Assembly: GCA_910573755.1 (NCBI GenBank)
Contig: CAJTBO010000005.1
Span: 124,001-188,000 of the forward strand
DNA from: Lachnospiraceae bacterium
GTDB taxonomy: Bacteria; Bacillota; Clostridia; Lachnospirales; Lachnospiraceae
Length of the DNA stretch: 64,000 nt
Reading direction: 5' to 3'
The notes below the pieces were generated by a model that saw nothing but the letters and a program-made list of their open reading frames with translations, was not told the origin of the DNA and ran no database searches. Shown in pieces: positions 35,518 to 45,051 of this stretch. How positions within the stretch are numbered: the first letter of the stretch is position 1; each line of letters opens with the position of its first letter. The position numbers were made by a program, and so were the translations under genes.

Positions 35518-37107
35518 ATGAACGAGAAAAAATATAAGGTGCTGATTGCTGACGACGAATACTGGACAAGGGAAAAATTGAAACGAATGATCCCCTGGGA
35601 AAAGTATTCTCTGGAACTGCTTGTGCCTGCCGTGGACGGGGAGGACGTATTGCGGAGGATGGAGGAGGAAGTGCCGGATATCCTGATCACGGATATTGAT
35701 ATGCCTTTTTTGTCGGGGACCGAACTTCTGGCAATCGTGCAGGAAAAGTATCCGAAGGTGATCTCCTTTGTCGTCAGCGGCTACAATGATTTTGCCTATG
35801 TGAAGGATTCCTTTCTTGCCGGTTCCATCAACTATCTGATGAAGCCGGTGACAAAGATGGATCTGGTGAATGCGCTGGTCAGGGCGCTGGAGCTGATCGG
35901 AGAGCGGGAGCATGAGCAGAGACGGATGCAGGAGGCGGCTTCCCTGATTCAGGATACGGAATTCAGCGAGATGATCGCCCACAGACAGCTTCCGCTGGCA
36001 TCGAGCGTGTCTGTCAATGCGGGGATGGATCTTGCGGGGATCAGTCTGATACTTCTTAAAATACATAACCTGCAGGACATCGTCAGAAAAAGCAGGCAAG
36101 GCAGGAACGGGTTTTCGTTTCAGATGAAGGAGAAGATACGGGAACTTCTCTGCAATGAAAAAGCGATCGTATTTAATTATATTTATCACTCCAATGAATT
36201 TCTGATCATCACGGAAACAGGCGGAAAGGAGCTGGAGAGGGCGGCGGAGCGATTAATGACAGGCATGTCGGAATTTTTGCAGACAAGGCTGACGATCTGC
36301 ATCAGCGGACATTCCTATTCTATGGAGAGCATTCACACGGCTTATATGGAGACGATAGGGCTTTTGATGGAGCGGACATTCAGCAAGAAGGATGAAATAC
36401 TGTTTGGCGGGGAGAACAGGGAGCGGCCAGATAAGATGGTGCTTCATTTTCAGGAGGAGAAGGAGAAGCAGGTTCGTTTCCAGCTTACAGCCTGCGACGG
36501 GGAGGGTGTCATTCGGACCATTCTGGAAGAGACAGATCTGGCGGACTGCGAGAGACAGGGCTGGAGTTATCTGGAGGTGAGGCAGACCGTGCGGCAGATC
36601 ATGAACGTATTGCAGGACTATGCGGTGCGGGAGTGCAGTACGGAGAAAGCCATCGATATCGAGAATGTGACGGAATCACTGGACAAGATGGTGGAAAGTC
36701 TGGATATCAGGAATGTGTGCGATATGATGCGGGAAGCGGTCAGCGTGCTGGTGCCGGAAAAGAGGGAAGCCGCCACAGATTCCATGAAAGCCATCGTACA
36801 GGAGGCTGCGGCATGGATCGATAAGCATTTTTACGAGGAGTTGACGCTGACCACACTGGCGGAACAGTTCCATGTGGAGCATTCCTATTTTTCAAGGGTC
36901 TTCCGGCAGGAGATAGGAATAAGTCCGGTTATCTATATTACAAACAGGAGGATGGAGAAGGCGAAGCAGTATATTCAGGAAGGGAAGAAGAATCTGACGG
37001 AGGTTGCCTTTATGGTGGGGTATGATGATTATACGTATTTCAGCAGGGTGTTCCGGAAAAATACGGGGGAGAGCCCGCGGGAGTACAGAAGCCGGTTTCC
37101 GGGGTAG
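35518..37107 (+). CDS. AraC-type response regulator, YesN family
   Basis: DNA-binding partner of the upstream kinase, 529 residues. Start at ATG 35518 with GAGGAGGGG before it; an in-frame ATG at 35494 is upstream of that site. The receiver domain opens YKVLIADDEYWTREKLKRMI, with phospho-acceptor D59 in ITDIDMP and the switch lysine in LMKPVTK. A long central region of unknown fold leads to a C-terminal pair of AraC helix-turn-helices (LTTLAEQFHVEHSYFSRVFRQEIG and VAFMVGYDDYTYFSRVFRKNTGESPREYR). It most likely activates the binding-protein operon next door. Confidence 0.95.
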   Translation: MNEKKYKVLIADDEYWTREKLKRMIPWEKYSLELLVPAVDGEDVLRRMEEEVPDILITDIDMPFLSGTELLAIVQEKYPKVISFVVSGYNDFAYVKDSFLAGSINYLMKPVTKMDLVNALVRALELIGEREHEQRRMQEAASLIQDTEFSEMIAHRQLPLASSVSVNAGMDLAGISLILLKIHNLQDIVRKSRQGRNGFSFQMKEKIRELLCNEKAIVFNYIYHSNEFLIITETGGKELERAAERLMTGMSEFLQTRLTICISGHSYSMESIHTAYMETIGLLMERTFSKKDEILFGGENRERPDKMVLHFQEEKEKQVRFQLTACDGEGVIRTILEETDLADCERQGWSYLEVRQTVRQIMNVLQDYAVRECSTEKAIDIENVTESLDKMVESLDIRNVCDMMREAVSVLVPEKREAATDSMKAIVQEAAAWIDKHFYEELTLTTLAEQFHVEHSYFSRVFRQEIGISPVIYITNRRMEKAKQYIQEGKKNLTEVAFMVGYDDYTYFSRVFRKNTGESPREYRSRFPG

Positions 37108-37147
37108 CATTATTGGCAGGAGATCGTATGCCGGGGGTAAAGTTATG

Positions 37148-37211
37148 ACAAAAAATCCAACTTATATTTTCAAATTTTTCCTAATTGTTCCCCGAAAAGG
37201 TTTAGTATAAT
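37148..37211 (+). promoter_or_regulatory. Control region of the CUT1 sugar importer
   Basis: The 15-base motif shared with the kinase promoter lies at 37148-37162, and an extended TATAAT at 37206-37211 precedes the binding-protein gene. No good -35 is present at 17 bases, which fits a promoter that needs an activator such as the adjacent YesN-type regulator. Confidence 0.55.
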
Positions 37212-37273
37212 AAGACCATCAGAAAGCGGCGGTTTCAAACGGACTGCCGCAAATAAGAAACGGAGGAAGGAAA

Positions 37274-38626
37274 ATGAAAAAGAAAAGTATCTTGAGTTTA
37301 CTACTGGCAACAAGTATGACAGCAGCGCTCCTTGCAGGCTGCGGCAGTTCCGGGGAGACCGGGGAAGCACCGGCGGCGGAGTCCGGGGCGGAGACGCAGG
37401 AAAGTGCGGAAGCGGAGGCGGAAGCAGAGACGCCGGCAGCGGAGAGTTCCTCCGATGAGGCGGTGACACTCACCGTACTGGCAGGACAGTCCACAACGGA
37501 CGCGGGCATTGAGGATATGATCGATGAGGCATTGGCGGCGAAGTATCCGGAAGTAACACTGGAATGGGAATGCGTGGACTGGGGTAATGATTTCCAGCCG
37601 AAGATGCAGCAGTATATGCAGTCCGGCCTGCCCGATATTATGATCGGCAAGGCACAGGATGTGGCAACCTACGCGCCTCAGGGCATTCTGGGCGAGATCG
37701 ACGCGGCATATCTGGATAAGGGACTGGATGCGGCAAGAGAGAACGTGACCATCGACGGTAAGACCTACGGCCTTGTATATAACGCATTATATCAGGGCGT
37801 TTACTACAACAAGACCATGTTTGCGGAGAACGGCTGGGAAGTGCCGAAAACACAGGAGGATCTGCAGGCGATTATCGACGACTGCAACGCAAAGGGGATC
37901 ACTCCCTTCGCAAGCCACATGGTAGATACCTGGTCCATCGGCAACGTGACCATGCAGTTTATGATGAACGACGTATTCAATAACGATCCCACATGGGGCG
38001 ACAAGTTCCGTGCGGGCGAGGTGTCCTTCGCGGAGGATAAGGCGGCACAGACAGCTTACGAATATAACAAGCTGATCTTTGACAATACATATCCCGAGAC
38101 GTTCTCCACGGAGCAGACGGACTGTGACGCGAAGATGGTACTGGGCGAAGCTGCCATGAAGGTTTCCGGTTCCTGGTCTATCCAGAACTTCCTGGATATC
38201 GATGAGAGTTTTGATTTCGGTATTTTCCCGTTCCCGAACCAGACCGGCGATTCCAAGCTGATTTTTGAGCCGAACATCACCATTATGACAAGTGCGGCGA
38301 CGGAACATCAGGATGCGGTCAACAAGGTGTTGGATGTGCTGACCTCCGACAAGGAACTGGCAGTGGAAATTCTGGACTACACAAAGACCGCTTCCATGCT
38401 GAAAGATGTTACGCCTACTTTCGCAAATCCGAGTCAGGCTGATATCGACGCTTATGCGGCAGACAACATGATCGTGGATGTAACCCTCGGAAACAACCAG
38501 CTTGTATGGGGCGGTTTCCAGGAGGAGAACGCAAAAGATATCGCTGCATGGCTGCAGGGAGACGAATCCTTTGAAGACTGCCTGAAAGCTTCCGACGGCA
38601 GGGTGGACGCAAGTTCCGCTAACTAA
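37274..38626 (+). CDS. Oligosaccharide-binding lipoprotein (CUT1, family 1)
   Basis: Extracellular solute-binding protein, 450 residues. The signal ends in lipobox LAGC and is followed by an acidic, alanine-rich linker of about 45 residues. The mature fold has the family 1 pattern: LTVLAGQSTTDAGIEDMIDEAL, LPDIMIGKAQDVATYAPQGIL, GLVYNALYQGVYYNKTMFAENGWEVPKTQEDL and KMVLGEAAMKVSGSWSIQNF. Ribosome site ACGGAGGAAGG. It is the first gene of the importer. The alpha-galactosidase downstream suggests raffinose- or melibiose-like sugars as ligands. Confidence 0.95.
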   Translation: MKKKSILSLLLATSMTAALLAGCGSSGETGEAPAAESGAETQESAEAEAEAETPAAESSSDEAVTLTVLAGQSTTDAGIEDMIDEALAAKYPEVTLEWECVDWGNDFQPKMQQYMQSGLPDIMIGKAQDVATYAPQGILGEIDAAYLDKGLDAARENVTIDGKTYGLVYNALYQGVYYNKTMFAENGWEVPKTQEDLQAIIDDCNAKGITPFASHMVDTWSIGNVTMQFMMNDVFNNDPTWGDKFRAGEVSFAEDKAAQTAYEYNKLIFDNTYPETFSTEQTDCDAKMVLGEAAMKVSGSWSIQNFLDIDESFDFGIFPFPNQTGDSKLIFEPNITIMTSAATEHQDAVNKVLDVLTSDKELAVEILDYTKTASMLKDVTPTFANPSQADIDAYAADNMIVDVTLGNNQLVWGGFQEENAKDIAAWLQGDESFEDCLKASDGRVDASSAN

Positions 38627-38791
38627 ACGATAATGCAGGAGGGGAGAAGCACGGCCTTTTCCCCTTTTCCAATGTATCCGACGGCTGCATTATAATTGGA
38701 AGGTATATTGTATCCGGCAGGTTTTGGCAGGCGGTGGTCCCGGGGCCGGTTTTGTTGTATGTTTATGATTGGGGAAAGAAGGACGGCGTTT

Positions 38792-39685
38792 ATGAATGAA
38801 AAAAAGAAGATAAGTCACATGGAAAAAAAGATGTCCAGGCAGTACTTTTTGATGGTACTTCCCGGTTTTATTATTTTTACGATAGGATTGATCGTACCGC
38901 TGTTTCTGGCAGTCCGTTATTCTTTTACGAGTTGGGACGGCATGTCGGCGGAAAAACCCTTCGTGGGGATTCAGAATTATATTGACCTGATGAAAGATCC
39001 GGAGTTCCGCAATGCCTGGTGGTTTACCCTGCGGTTTACAATCTGGAATACGGTCATTCAGAATGTAGTGGCACTGTTGTTTGCGGTGGCGCTGGATTCC
39101 GGTATCAAGGCGCAGAAGATTTACAGGACGGTGCTGTTTGTGCCCTGCCTGATCAGTGCGCTGGTGGTCGGGTTTGTGTGGCTGAAAATGTTTTCCAATG
39201 TGCTGCCTGCGCTGAATGATGTGCTGGGGACAAATATCAATTTCCTGCTGTTCGGAGAAAAGAGGACTGTTCTGCGAGGGCTTTTGATTGCCAACAACTG
39301 GCAGTGGATCGGTTACTGGATGCTGATTTATCTGGCGGGACTGCAGTCTGTGCCGGGAGATCTCCATGAGGCGGCAAAGGTGGACGGCGCAGGGCCGGTA
39401 AGCCGGTTCATCAACGTGACGCTGCCGATGCTGGCGCCGGCGATCACGATCTGTGTGGTGGGCATTACAACGGGTTCCCTGAAGGTCTATGACCTGCTTG
39501 TTTCATCTACAAAGGGAGGACCCGGCAGGGCTTCCACTTCTGTGATCTATCAGACCTATACGACGGCGATCAACGGCAGGCAGTACGGCTATGGCAGCGC
39601 CATGTCTGTGACGCTGGTACTGGCGCTGCTCCTTGTGGCAATGATTCAGGTGAAGGGGCTCAAGAAGAAGGAGGTGCAGGTGTAA
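38792..39685 (+). CDS. CUT1 sugar ABC permease (MalF/UgpA type)
   Basis: Membrane subunit of 297 residues with six helices. Start chosen at ATG 38792 (MNEKKKISHMEKKMSRQYF) after AAGGA; an open frame back to 38696 covers the spacer. The coupling motif EAAKVDGAGPVSRFINVTLPML contacts the ATPase. The stop shares bases with the next start (TAATG), so translation is coupled. Confidence 0.94.
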   Translation: MNEKKKISHMEKKMSRQYFLMVLPGFIIFTIGLIVPLFLAVRYSFTSWDGMSAEKPFVGIQNYIDLMKDPEFRNAWWFTLRFTIWNTVIQNVVALLFAVALDSGIKAQKIYRTVLFVPCLISALVVGFVWLKMFSNVLPALNDVLGTNINFLLFGEKRTVLRGLLIANNWQWIGYWMLIYLAGLQSVPGDLHEAAKVDGAGPVSRFINVTLPMLAPAITICVVGITTGSLKVYDLLVSSTKGGPGRASTSVIYQTYTTAINGRQYGYGSAMSVTLVLALLLVAMIQVKGLKKKEVQV

Positions 39686-40557
39686 TGAGTATCATAAAAC
39701 AGAAAAAAGAAAAGGAATTTGTACCGTCCCAGCCCTATACAAAGGGAACGCTGGTTCTGCAGATCATAATGACGCTGGCAGCAGTTCTGTTCGTTGCGCC
39801 TTTGTTTATTATTTTGAACTATTCTTTTAAGGGAAAGAGGGAACTTTATCTGAGCAGTCCGCTGGCACTGCCGGAGAGCCTGAATTTTAACAACTATGCG
39901 GCGGCTTTTAAAAAACTGGATCTGGGGACCACTTTTGTCAATACGCTGTTTTATACGGTGACAAGCGTTCTGATTCTTGCAATATTATGCGGGATGACCG
40001 CCTGGGCGATCGCGAGATGCAAAAGAAAGTTTTTTAAATTTGCCTATGTTTATTTTATCGTGGGAATTCTGATTCCTTATCAGGCGCTGTTTCTGCCGAT
40101 TTATATCATAGGATACCGGCTGAACCTGACCAATACAAGATACGGTATTATTTTTATGTATGTGGCGACGGGGATTTCGTTCGGCGTATTTTTGATGACA
40201 AGTTTTATGTCCACGGTGCCGCTGGAGCTGGAGGAGGCGGCAAGGATCGACGGCTGTTCGGTGTTCCGCACTTATTTTTCGGTGGTACTGCCGCTCTTGA
40301 AGCCGGCGATGGCGACGCTGGTCATCATGCAGGCGTTCCAGATATGGAATGACTATTTGCTGGCAAGCCTTTATGTCAGCAAGAAACAGCTTAAAACGCT
40401 GACTGTAGCGATACAGTCTCTGTTTTCGGCGCAGAGCAGCGACTATACGACGGCGATGGCGGCGATCGTGATCTCGGTTCTGCCGATCGCGGTTTTGTTT
40501 CTCAGCCTGCAGAAGTATTTTATCAAAGGAATGACGGTTGGAGCCGTGAAAGGGTAG
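39685..40557 (+). CDS. CUT1 sugar ABC permease (MalG/UgpE type)
   Basis: Second membrane subunit, 290 residues, with the coupling motif EEAARIDGCSVFRTYFSVVLPLLKPA. No ATPase gene follows; CUT1 importers in Firmicutes often share one MsmX/MsmK-type ATPase encoded elsewhere. The alpha-galactosidase gene begins 106 bases downstream, so the locus handles an alpha-galactoside from uptake to hydrolysis. Confidence 0.95.
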   Translation: MSIIKQKKEKEFVPSQPYTKGTLVLQIIMTLAAVLFVAPLFIILNYSFKGKRELYLSSPLALPESLNFNNYAAAFKKLDLGTTFVNTLFYTVTSVLILAILCGMTAWAIARCKRKFFKFAYVYFIVGILIPYQALFLPIYIIGYRLNLTNTRYGIIFMYVATGISFGVFLMTSFMSTVPLELEEAARIDGCSVFRTYFSVVLPLLKPAMATLVIMQAFQIWNDYLLASLYVSKKQLKTLTVAIQSLFSAQSSDYTTAMAAIVISVLPIAVLFLSLQKYFIKGMTVGAVKG

Positions 40558-40663
40558 CGGCGGCCAGGAGGATATTTGATGAAACTGTCTGTGATGAAGA
40601 GAGTGCAATTTCGGGTTAACTGTAATATTCTATAGATGCGGTGGAAAGTAAAGGGAAATAAAC

Positions 40664-42757
40664 ATGAAAATATTGAAAGATTATCCGCTGGGGGATATGG
40701 TGGCGCGGTATGTGACGGATGATGAGCGCAGGCAGGTTGGCCTGATGCTGCTTCCGGCGGACCTGCCCCTTGAGACATTGTATGAGAAGGAAGAGGCAGT
40801 GGACTCTCTGGTGCAGGTGAAGTTGACCGGGGATATCTATAATGAAGCTTATGCGCTGGGAAATTCCATGCGGAACGGGGAGAGTGTCCGCAGGCTTGTC
40901 TTTCGGGAACAGCGGGTGAAGGAAGAGGGGGAAAGGCTGCAGATTGAGACAGTGATGGCGGCAGAGCGGTACGAAGCGGTGCATACGCTTTTCTGGCGGC
41001 ATGGCGACCCCTATGTGCGGATTTTTTGCAAATTGCGAAACACAGGAAAAGAACCCCTGACGATGGAGATGTTTGAAAGTTTCTCGTTGGGAAATCTTTC
41101 GCCCTATCAGGAGGGGGACGGACATGAACGGCTTTTTGTGTATCGTGCGAGGAGCGTGTGGAGCCAGGAAGGACGGATGGAGAGAATTCCGCTGGAGGAT
41201 TTGCAGTTAGAACCGGCATGGGATCCCCATGCGGTGCGGTGTGAAAAGTTCGGGCAGGCGGGCTCCATGCCGGTCAACAGGTTCTTTCCATTTGCCGCGG
41301 TGGAGGATGCGGAGCATCATGTATTCTGGGGCGCCCAGATCGCCCATCCGGCGTCCTGGCAGATGGAACTCTACCGGAAGGATGAAGGACTTGCCCTCAG
41401 CGGCGGGCTTGCGGACCGGGATTTCGGGCACTGGAGGAAGACGCTTCTGCCGGGAGAGGATTTTGAAACGCCGCATGCCGTTGTCTCTGCGGCACATACG
41501 AACTCTCTGGATGTTTTTGCGCAGCGGCTGACAAGGGCGGCGCTGGAAGGGTTCGAGAGGGCGCCGGAGTCGGAGCGGGATCTGCCGGTTCTGTTTAACG
41601 AGTATTGTACCACGTGGGGGAATCCGTCCCATGAAAATATCCGGGAGATCCTGCGCTGTATTCAGGGAAAGGGATTTCGTTATTTTGTAATCGACTGCGG
41701 CTGGTATAAGGAGGACGGCGTCCCCTGGGATATCGGCATGGGGGATTATGAGGTTTCAAAGACGCTGTTTCCGGAAGGGTTGGATAAGACCGTTCAGGCG
41801 ATTAGGGATGCAGGGATGGTGCCGGGGCTCTGGTTTGAGATAGAGAATGTGGGCAGTGCGGCGAGGGCATATCAGAAGACGGATCATCTGCTTCACAAAG
41901 ACGGCGCGGTGCTGACCAGTTATTTCAGGCGGTTCTGGGATATGAGAGATCCCTGGGTACAGGAATACCTGACGGAAAAAGTGATAGGAACACTGAAAAA
42001 ATACGGCTTCGGCTATATGAAGATCGATTATAACGAGACCATCGGCATAGGCTGTGACGGGGCGGAATCTCTGGGCGAGGGGCTGCGGCAGAATATGGAG
42101 GCTTCAATGGACTTTATTGAAAAAGTGAAGCGGGAGATTCCGGGCATCGTGCTGGAAAACTGTTCTTCCGGCGGGCACAGGCTGGAGCCGGGACTGATGG
42201 GGCTGATGAGCATGGCTTCCTTTTCGGATGCCCACGAGTGTCCGGAGATTCCGGTTATCGCGGCGAATCTGCACAGGCTGATCCATCCGGCGCAAAGTCA
42301 GATCTGGGCGGTGATCCGGCAGACGGATTCTGTAAGGAGGGTCGTGTATTCGATGGCGAATACCTTTCTGGGCAGAATGTGTATTTCCGGGGATGTAACG
42401 AATTTAAGCGGGGAACAATGGAAGGCGATTGATTCCGGTATTGCGTTTTATCATAAAATAGCACCCGTTATTAAAGAGGGGATTTCATTCCGGTATGGAC
42501 CAAAGATCAAAAGCCTACGTCATCCGAAGGGGTGGCAGGGAATGGTGCGTTTTAGGGAAAGGCTGGACGGGTATGTGACGATTCATACGTTTGGCGGGGA
42601 AGTGCCGGAAGTGATAGAGATTCCGCTGCCGGAAGGCTGCCCGGGGAAGATGGCGGAGGTTTACGCGGCGGGAGAAGCAGATCTGCGGATTGAGGGTCGT
42701 GTGCTGCGGTATCATCCGGGAGAGAACTGGGAGGCTGCGGCGGTGTATCTAAAGTGA
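40664..42757 (+). CDS. Alpha-galactosidase, glycoside hydrolase family 36
   Basis: Hydrolyses alpha-1,6-galactosides such as raffinose and melibiose; 697 residues, close to the usual 700-730. There is no signal peptide, so it acts on imported sugar in the cytosol. The beta-sandwich N-terminal domain is followed by the barrel with FVIDCGWY and WFEIENVG. The predicted nucleophile is D455 (MKIDYNE), then NCSSGGHRLEPG, and the predicted acid/base is D522 in FSDAHE. GH36 members usually have tryptophan or tyrosine before the nucleophile segment and a different residue spacing after the acid, so substrate preference is uncertain, but the fold assignment is strong. Confidence 0.93.
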   Translation: MKILKDYPLGDMVARYVTDDERRQVGLMLLPADLPLETLYEKEEAVDSLVQVKLTGDIYNEAYALGNSMRNGESVRRLVFREQRVKEEGERLQIETVMAAERYEAVHTLFWRHGDPYVRIFCKLRNTGKEPLTMEMFESFSLGNLSPYQEGDGHERLFVYRARSVWSQEGRMERIPLEDLQLEPAWDPHAVRCEKFGQAGSMPVNRFFPFAAVEDAEHHVFWGAQIAHPASWQMELYRKDEGLALSGGLADRDFGHWRKTLLPGEDFETPHAVVSAAHTNSLDVFAQRLTRAALEGFERAPESERDLPVLFNEYCTTWGNPSHENIREILRCIQGKGFRYFVIDCGWYKEDGVPWDIGMGDYEVSKTLFPEGLDKTVQAIRDAGMVPGLWFEIENVGSAARAYQKTDHLLHKDGAVLTSYFRRFWDMRDPWVQEYLTEKVIGTLKKYGFGYMKIDYNETIGIGCDGAESLGEGLRQNMEASMDFIEKVKREIPGIVLENCSSGGHRLEPGLMGLMSMASFSDAHECPEIPVIAANLHRLIHPAQSQIWAVIRQTDSVRRVVYSMANTFLGRMCISGDVTNLSGEQWKAIDSGIAFYHKIAPVIKEGISFRYGPKIKSLRHPKGWQGMVRFRERLDGYVTIHTFGGEVPEVIEIPLPEGCPGKMAEVYAAGEADLRIEGRVLRYHPGENWEAAAVYLK

Positions 42758-42833
42758 ACAGTATGGTTCTTTAAAGGACTTATAAAGAAAAAATAATTTG
42801 GCTTGTACATATTACGGATTCTGTGTATAATAA

Positions 42834-43652
42834 GCATATTCAAAAGCGGTTTTCATCTGCCTTTGGATATGCTTTCTTAAAAGCAATTCTGAAATTCTGG
42901 CCGGTCGGTCAAAATTTACGCAACTGCGCTCCTTATTATGCAGTCTGTTGGGAGTAGGAGAAGATGAAATCATATCAGTAATGATGACAAATCCGATCAT
43001 ACCGGGCAGTAAAGCTGATGAAAAAACAACGATGCTGGATATAAAGATATTGCTGAATAACAGAAAAATCATTAATCTGGAAATGCAGAATATTGACCGT
43101 CATGACTGGCAGGAGCGTTCGCTCATCTATTTGTGCAGATGCTTTAATAATATAAAAAAGGGGGCGGATTATATTGATGTAATACCAGCTCAGCATATCG
43201 GTATTTTGGATTTTGCGCTGTCTCATCTGTCTGAAGAATTTTACAGTCATTTTTATATGATGAACCCCAAAACTCATGAGATATATAGTGACAAATTATG
43301 TATATCCGTGCTAAACTTAAAATATATAGAGATGGCGACAGAAGAGGATAAGCGGCAGGGGCTGGATAAGTGGGCTGCTGCTTTTCTGGCTAAGACGTGG
43401 GAGGAGTTTCAGATGCTGGCTGCGGAAAATTCTGTTTATGAAAGTGTTGCGGATGCGATTTATGAGGCGTTGGCGGAGGATAATATACGGGAAGCATGCC
43501 TGCGCTATGAGGAACAAAAAGCGGTGGAGGAGAGATTTATCCGGGAGCGGGATGATGCTTTGAAGATAATACAGGAAAAAGAGATAACAATACAGGAAAA
43601 AGACAAAAGGATTGCTGAACTGGAAAAAGCATTGGCTGAAGCGGGAAGATAA
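42834..43652 (+). pseudogene. N-terminally truncated Rpn/PD-(D/E)XK nuclease-like gene
   Basis: The downstream part reads like an Rpn-type (transposase-like PD-(D/E)XK) nuclease: LLGVGEDEIISVMMTNPIIPGS, then DEKTTMLDIKILLNNRKIINLEMQ, which supplies the catalytic D, E and Q, then ERSLIYLCRCFNNIKKGADY. It ends in a heptad-like EKEITIQEKDKRIAELEKAL coiled coil. The same frame is open from 42834 with recognisable but degraded sequence (CFLKSNSEILAG), yet has no ATG or strong ribosome site before a TTG at 42948. The N-terminal part typical of the family is missing. It may be a relic, or may be translated weakly from TTG. Confidence 0.65.
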
Positions 43653-43703
43653 GCGGCATTTTCTGATGAGTAGGAAATACAGTGATAAGAAAAGGAGAAG
43701 ATC

Positions 43704-44726
43704 ATGGCAAAAGTAACACTGGGAAAAACAGGTTTCTGTGTGGAAAAAAATGCGTTTGGCGCGCTGCCGATCCAGCGCATCAGCAAAGAGGAAGCTATGA
43801 AACTGCTTCGGAAAGCATATGACAATGGCGTCACTTTCTTCGACACCGCAAGATTTTATACGGACAGTGAGGAAAAAGTAGGGGAAGCTTTTGCAGGCAT
43901 GCGGGAGAAAGTGATCATAGCGACAAAGACCGGCGCAACGACAGCGGAAGGGTTTTGGAAGGACATCGAGGTTTCCCTGCGCAATCTTCAGACGGACTAT
44001 ATCGACCTGTATCAGTTCCACAATCCGGCGTTCTGCCCGAAACCCGGCGACGGGAGCGGGCTGTATGAGGCGATGCTGGAAGCGAAGGAAAAGGGGATGG
44101 TCCGGCATATCGGTATTACAAACCACCGGCTGAATATTGCGATGGAAGCGATAGAGAGCGGCCTGTATGAGACCTTGCAGTTTCCCTTCTGCTATTTGGC
44201 GACGGAGAAGGATCTGGAACTGGTGGAGGCCTGCAAGAAGGCTGACATGGGATTTATCGCGATGAAAGCGTTATCCGGCGGCCTGATCACCAATTCGGCG
44301 GCGGCATATGCGTATCTCGCGCAGTTTGATAATGTGCTGCCGATCTGGGGCGTGCAGAGGGAAAGTGAACTGGATGAATTTTTATCCTACATAGAAAATC
44401 CGCCGGTGATGACGGAGGAGATCAAAGCGCTGATCGAAAAGGACAGAGGCGAACTGCTCGGGGAGTTCTGCCGCGGCTGCGGTTACTGTATGCCCTGCCC
44501 GATGGGAATCGAAATCAACAACAGCGCCCGCATGAGCCTGATGCTGCGCAGGGCGCCTTCCGAGGCATGGCTGACGCCCGCATGGCAGGAGAAGATGAAG
44601 CTGATCGAAAAATGCCTGCACTGTGGGAAGTGTAAATCGAAATGTCCGTATGGGTTGGATACGCCGGCGCTGCTGGAAAAGAATTATCGGGATTATCAGG
44701 AAATTCTGGCAGGGAAGGCACTTTAA
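43704..44726 (+). CDS. Aldo/keto reductase with C-terminal ferredoxin-like cysteines
   Basis: NAD(P)H oxidoreductase, 340 residues. The aldo/keto reductase barrel has NGVTFFDTARFYTDSEEKVGEA, with the catalytic aspartate and tyrosine, VIIATKTG, with the lysine, and YIDLYQFHNP, with the histidine. The last 90 residues add two cysteine clusters, CRGCGYCMPCPMG and CLHCGKCKSKCP, able to hold a 4Fe-4S centre, as in a Clostridia subfamily probably using ferredoxin-linked electrons. Ribosome site AAAAGGAGAAG. It stands alone between unrelated genes; its substrate is unknown. Confidence 0.93.
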   Translation: MAKVTLGKTGFCVEKNAFGALPIQRISKEEAMKLLRKAYDNGVTFFDTARFYTDSEEKVGEAFAGMREKVIIATKTGATTAEGFWKDIEVSLRNLQTDYIDLYQFHNPAFCPKPGDGSGLYEAMLEAKEKGMVRHIGITNHRLNIAMEAIESGLYETLQFPFCYLATEKDLELVEACKKADMGFIAMKALSGGLITNSAAAYAYLAQFDNVLPIWGVQRESELDEFLSYIENPPVMTEEIKALIEKDRGELLGEFCRGCGYCMPCPMGIEINNSARMSLMLRRAPSEAWLTPAWQEKMKLIEKCLHCGKCKSKCPYGLDTPALLEKNYRDYQEILAGKAL

Positions 44727-44754
44727 ATTTACGCGGTTATAAATGGAAGAAGGG

Positions 44755-44778
44755 AAATTTCAGTAACGCTGAAATTTT
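44755..44778 (+). terminator. Hairpin after the aldo/keto reductase gene
   Basis: AAATTTCAG at 44755-44763 pairs perfectly with 44769-44777 around a five-base loop, then a short T-run. A plausible weak terminator. Confidence 0.5.
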
Positions 44779-44918
44779 AAATAAAGAAAGGATAACGGCA
44801 TGGCTGCGGAGTTGTGCCGTTTCTGTATCAGAGAAATTGCACTTTGCGAAATGGAAACGTTCAGCAAGAGTGGAGATTTTGATTAACTGCTGGCTTCTGT
44901 CAGTGATTAAAAAAACTC

Positions 44919-44966
44919 TTGACACCATACAACATTTGTACTATAGTATCGATGGAAAACGTTTTC
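44919..44966 (+). promoter_or_regulatory. LacI-gene promoter with palindromic operator
   Basis: TTGACA 44919-44924 with a 17-base spacer and TATAGT 44942-44947 make a near-consensus promoter. A perfect 12-base palindrome GAAAACGTTTTC at 44955-44966 has the central CG typical of LacI-family operators and covers the transcription start, so the regulator probably represses its own gene. Confidence 0.82.
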
Positions 44967-45051
44967 TGAACCTGATATCCTGTCATGGGATGTGTCAGAA
45001 TCATCAGGCATACATAAAACGCGGAGTCAGAGGGGGAAAACAGGAGCAGAA

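Noticed and set aside
44800-44886. 28-residue ORF (MAAELCRFCIREIALCEMET as start) before the LacI promoter
   Set aside because: A ribosome site is present, but the ORF is tiny, has no recognised relatives and is not clearly promoted; left unannotated.
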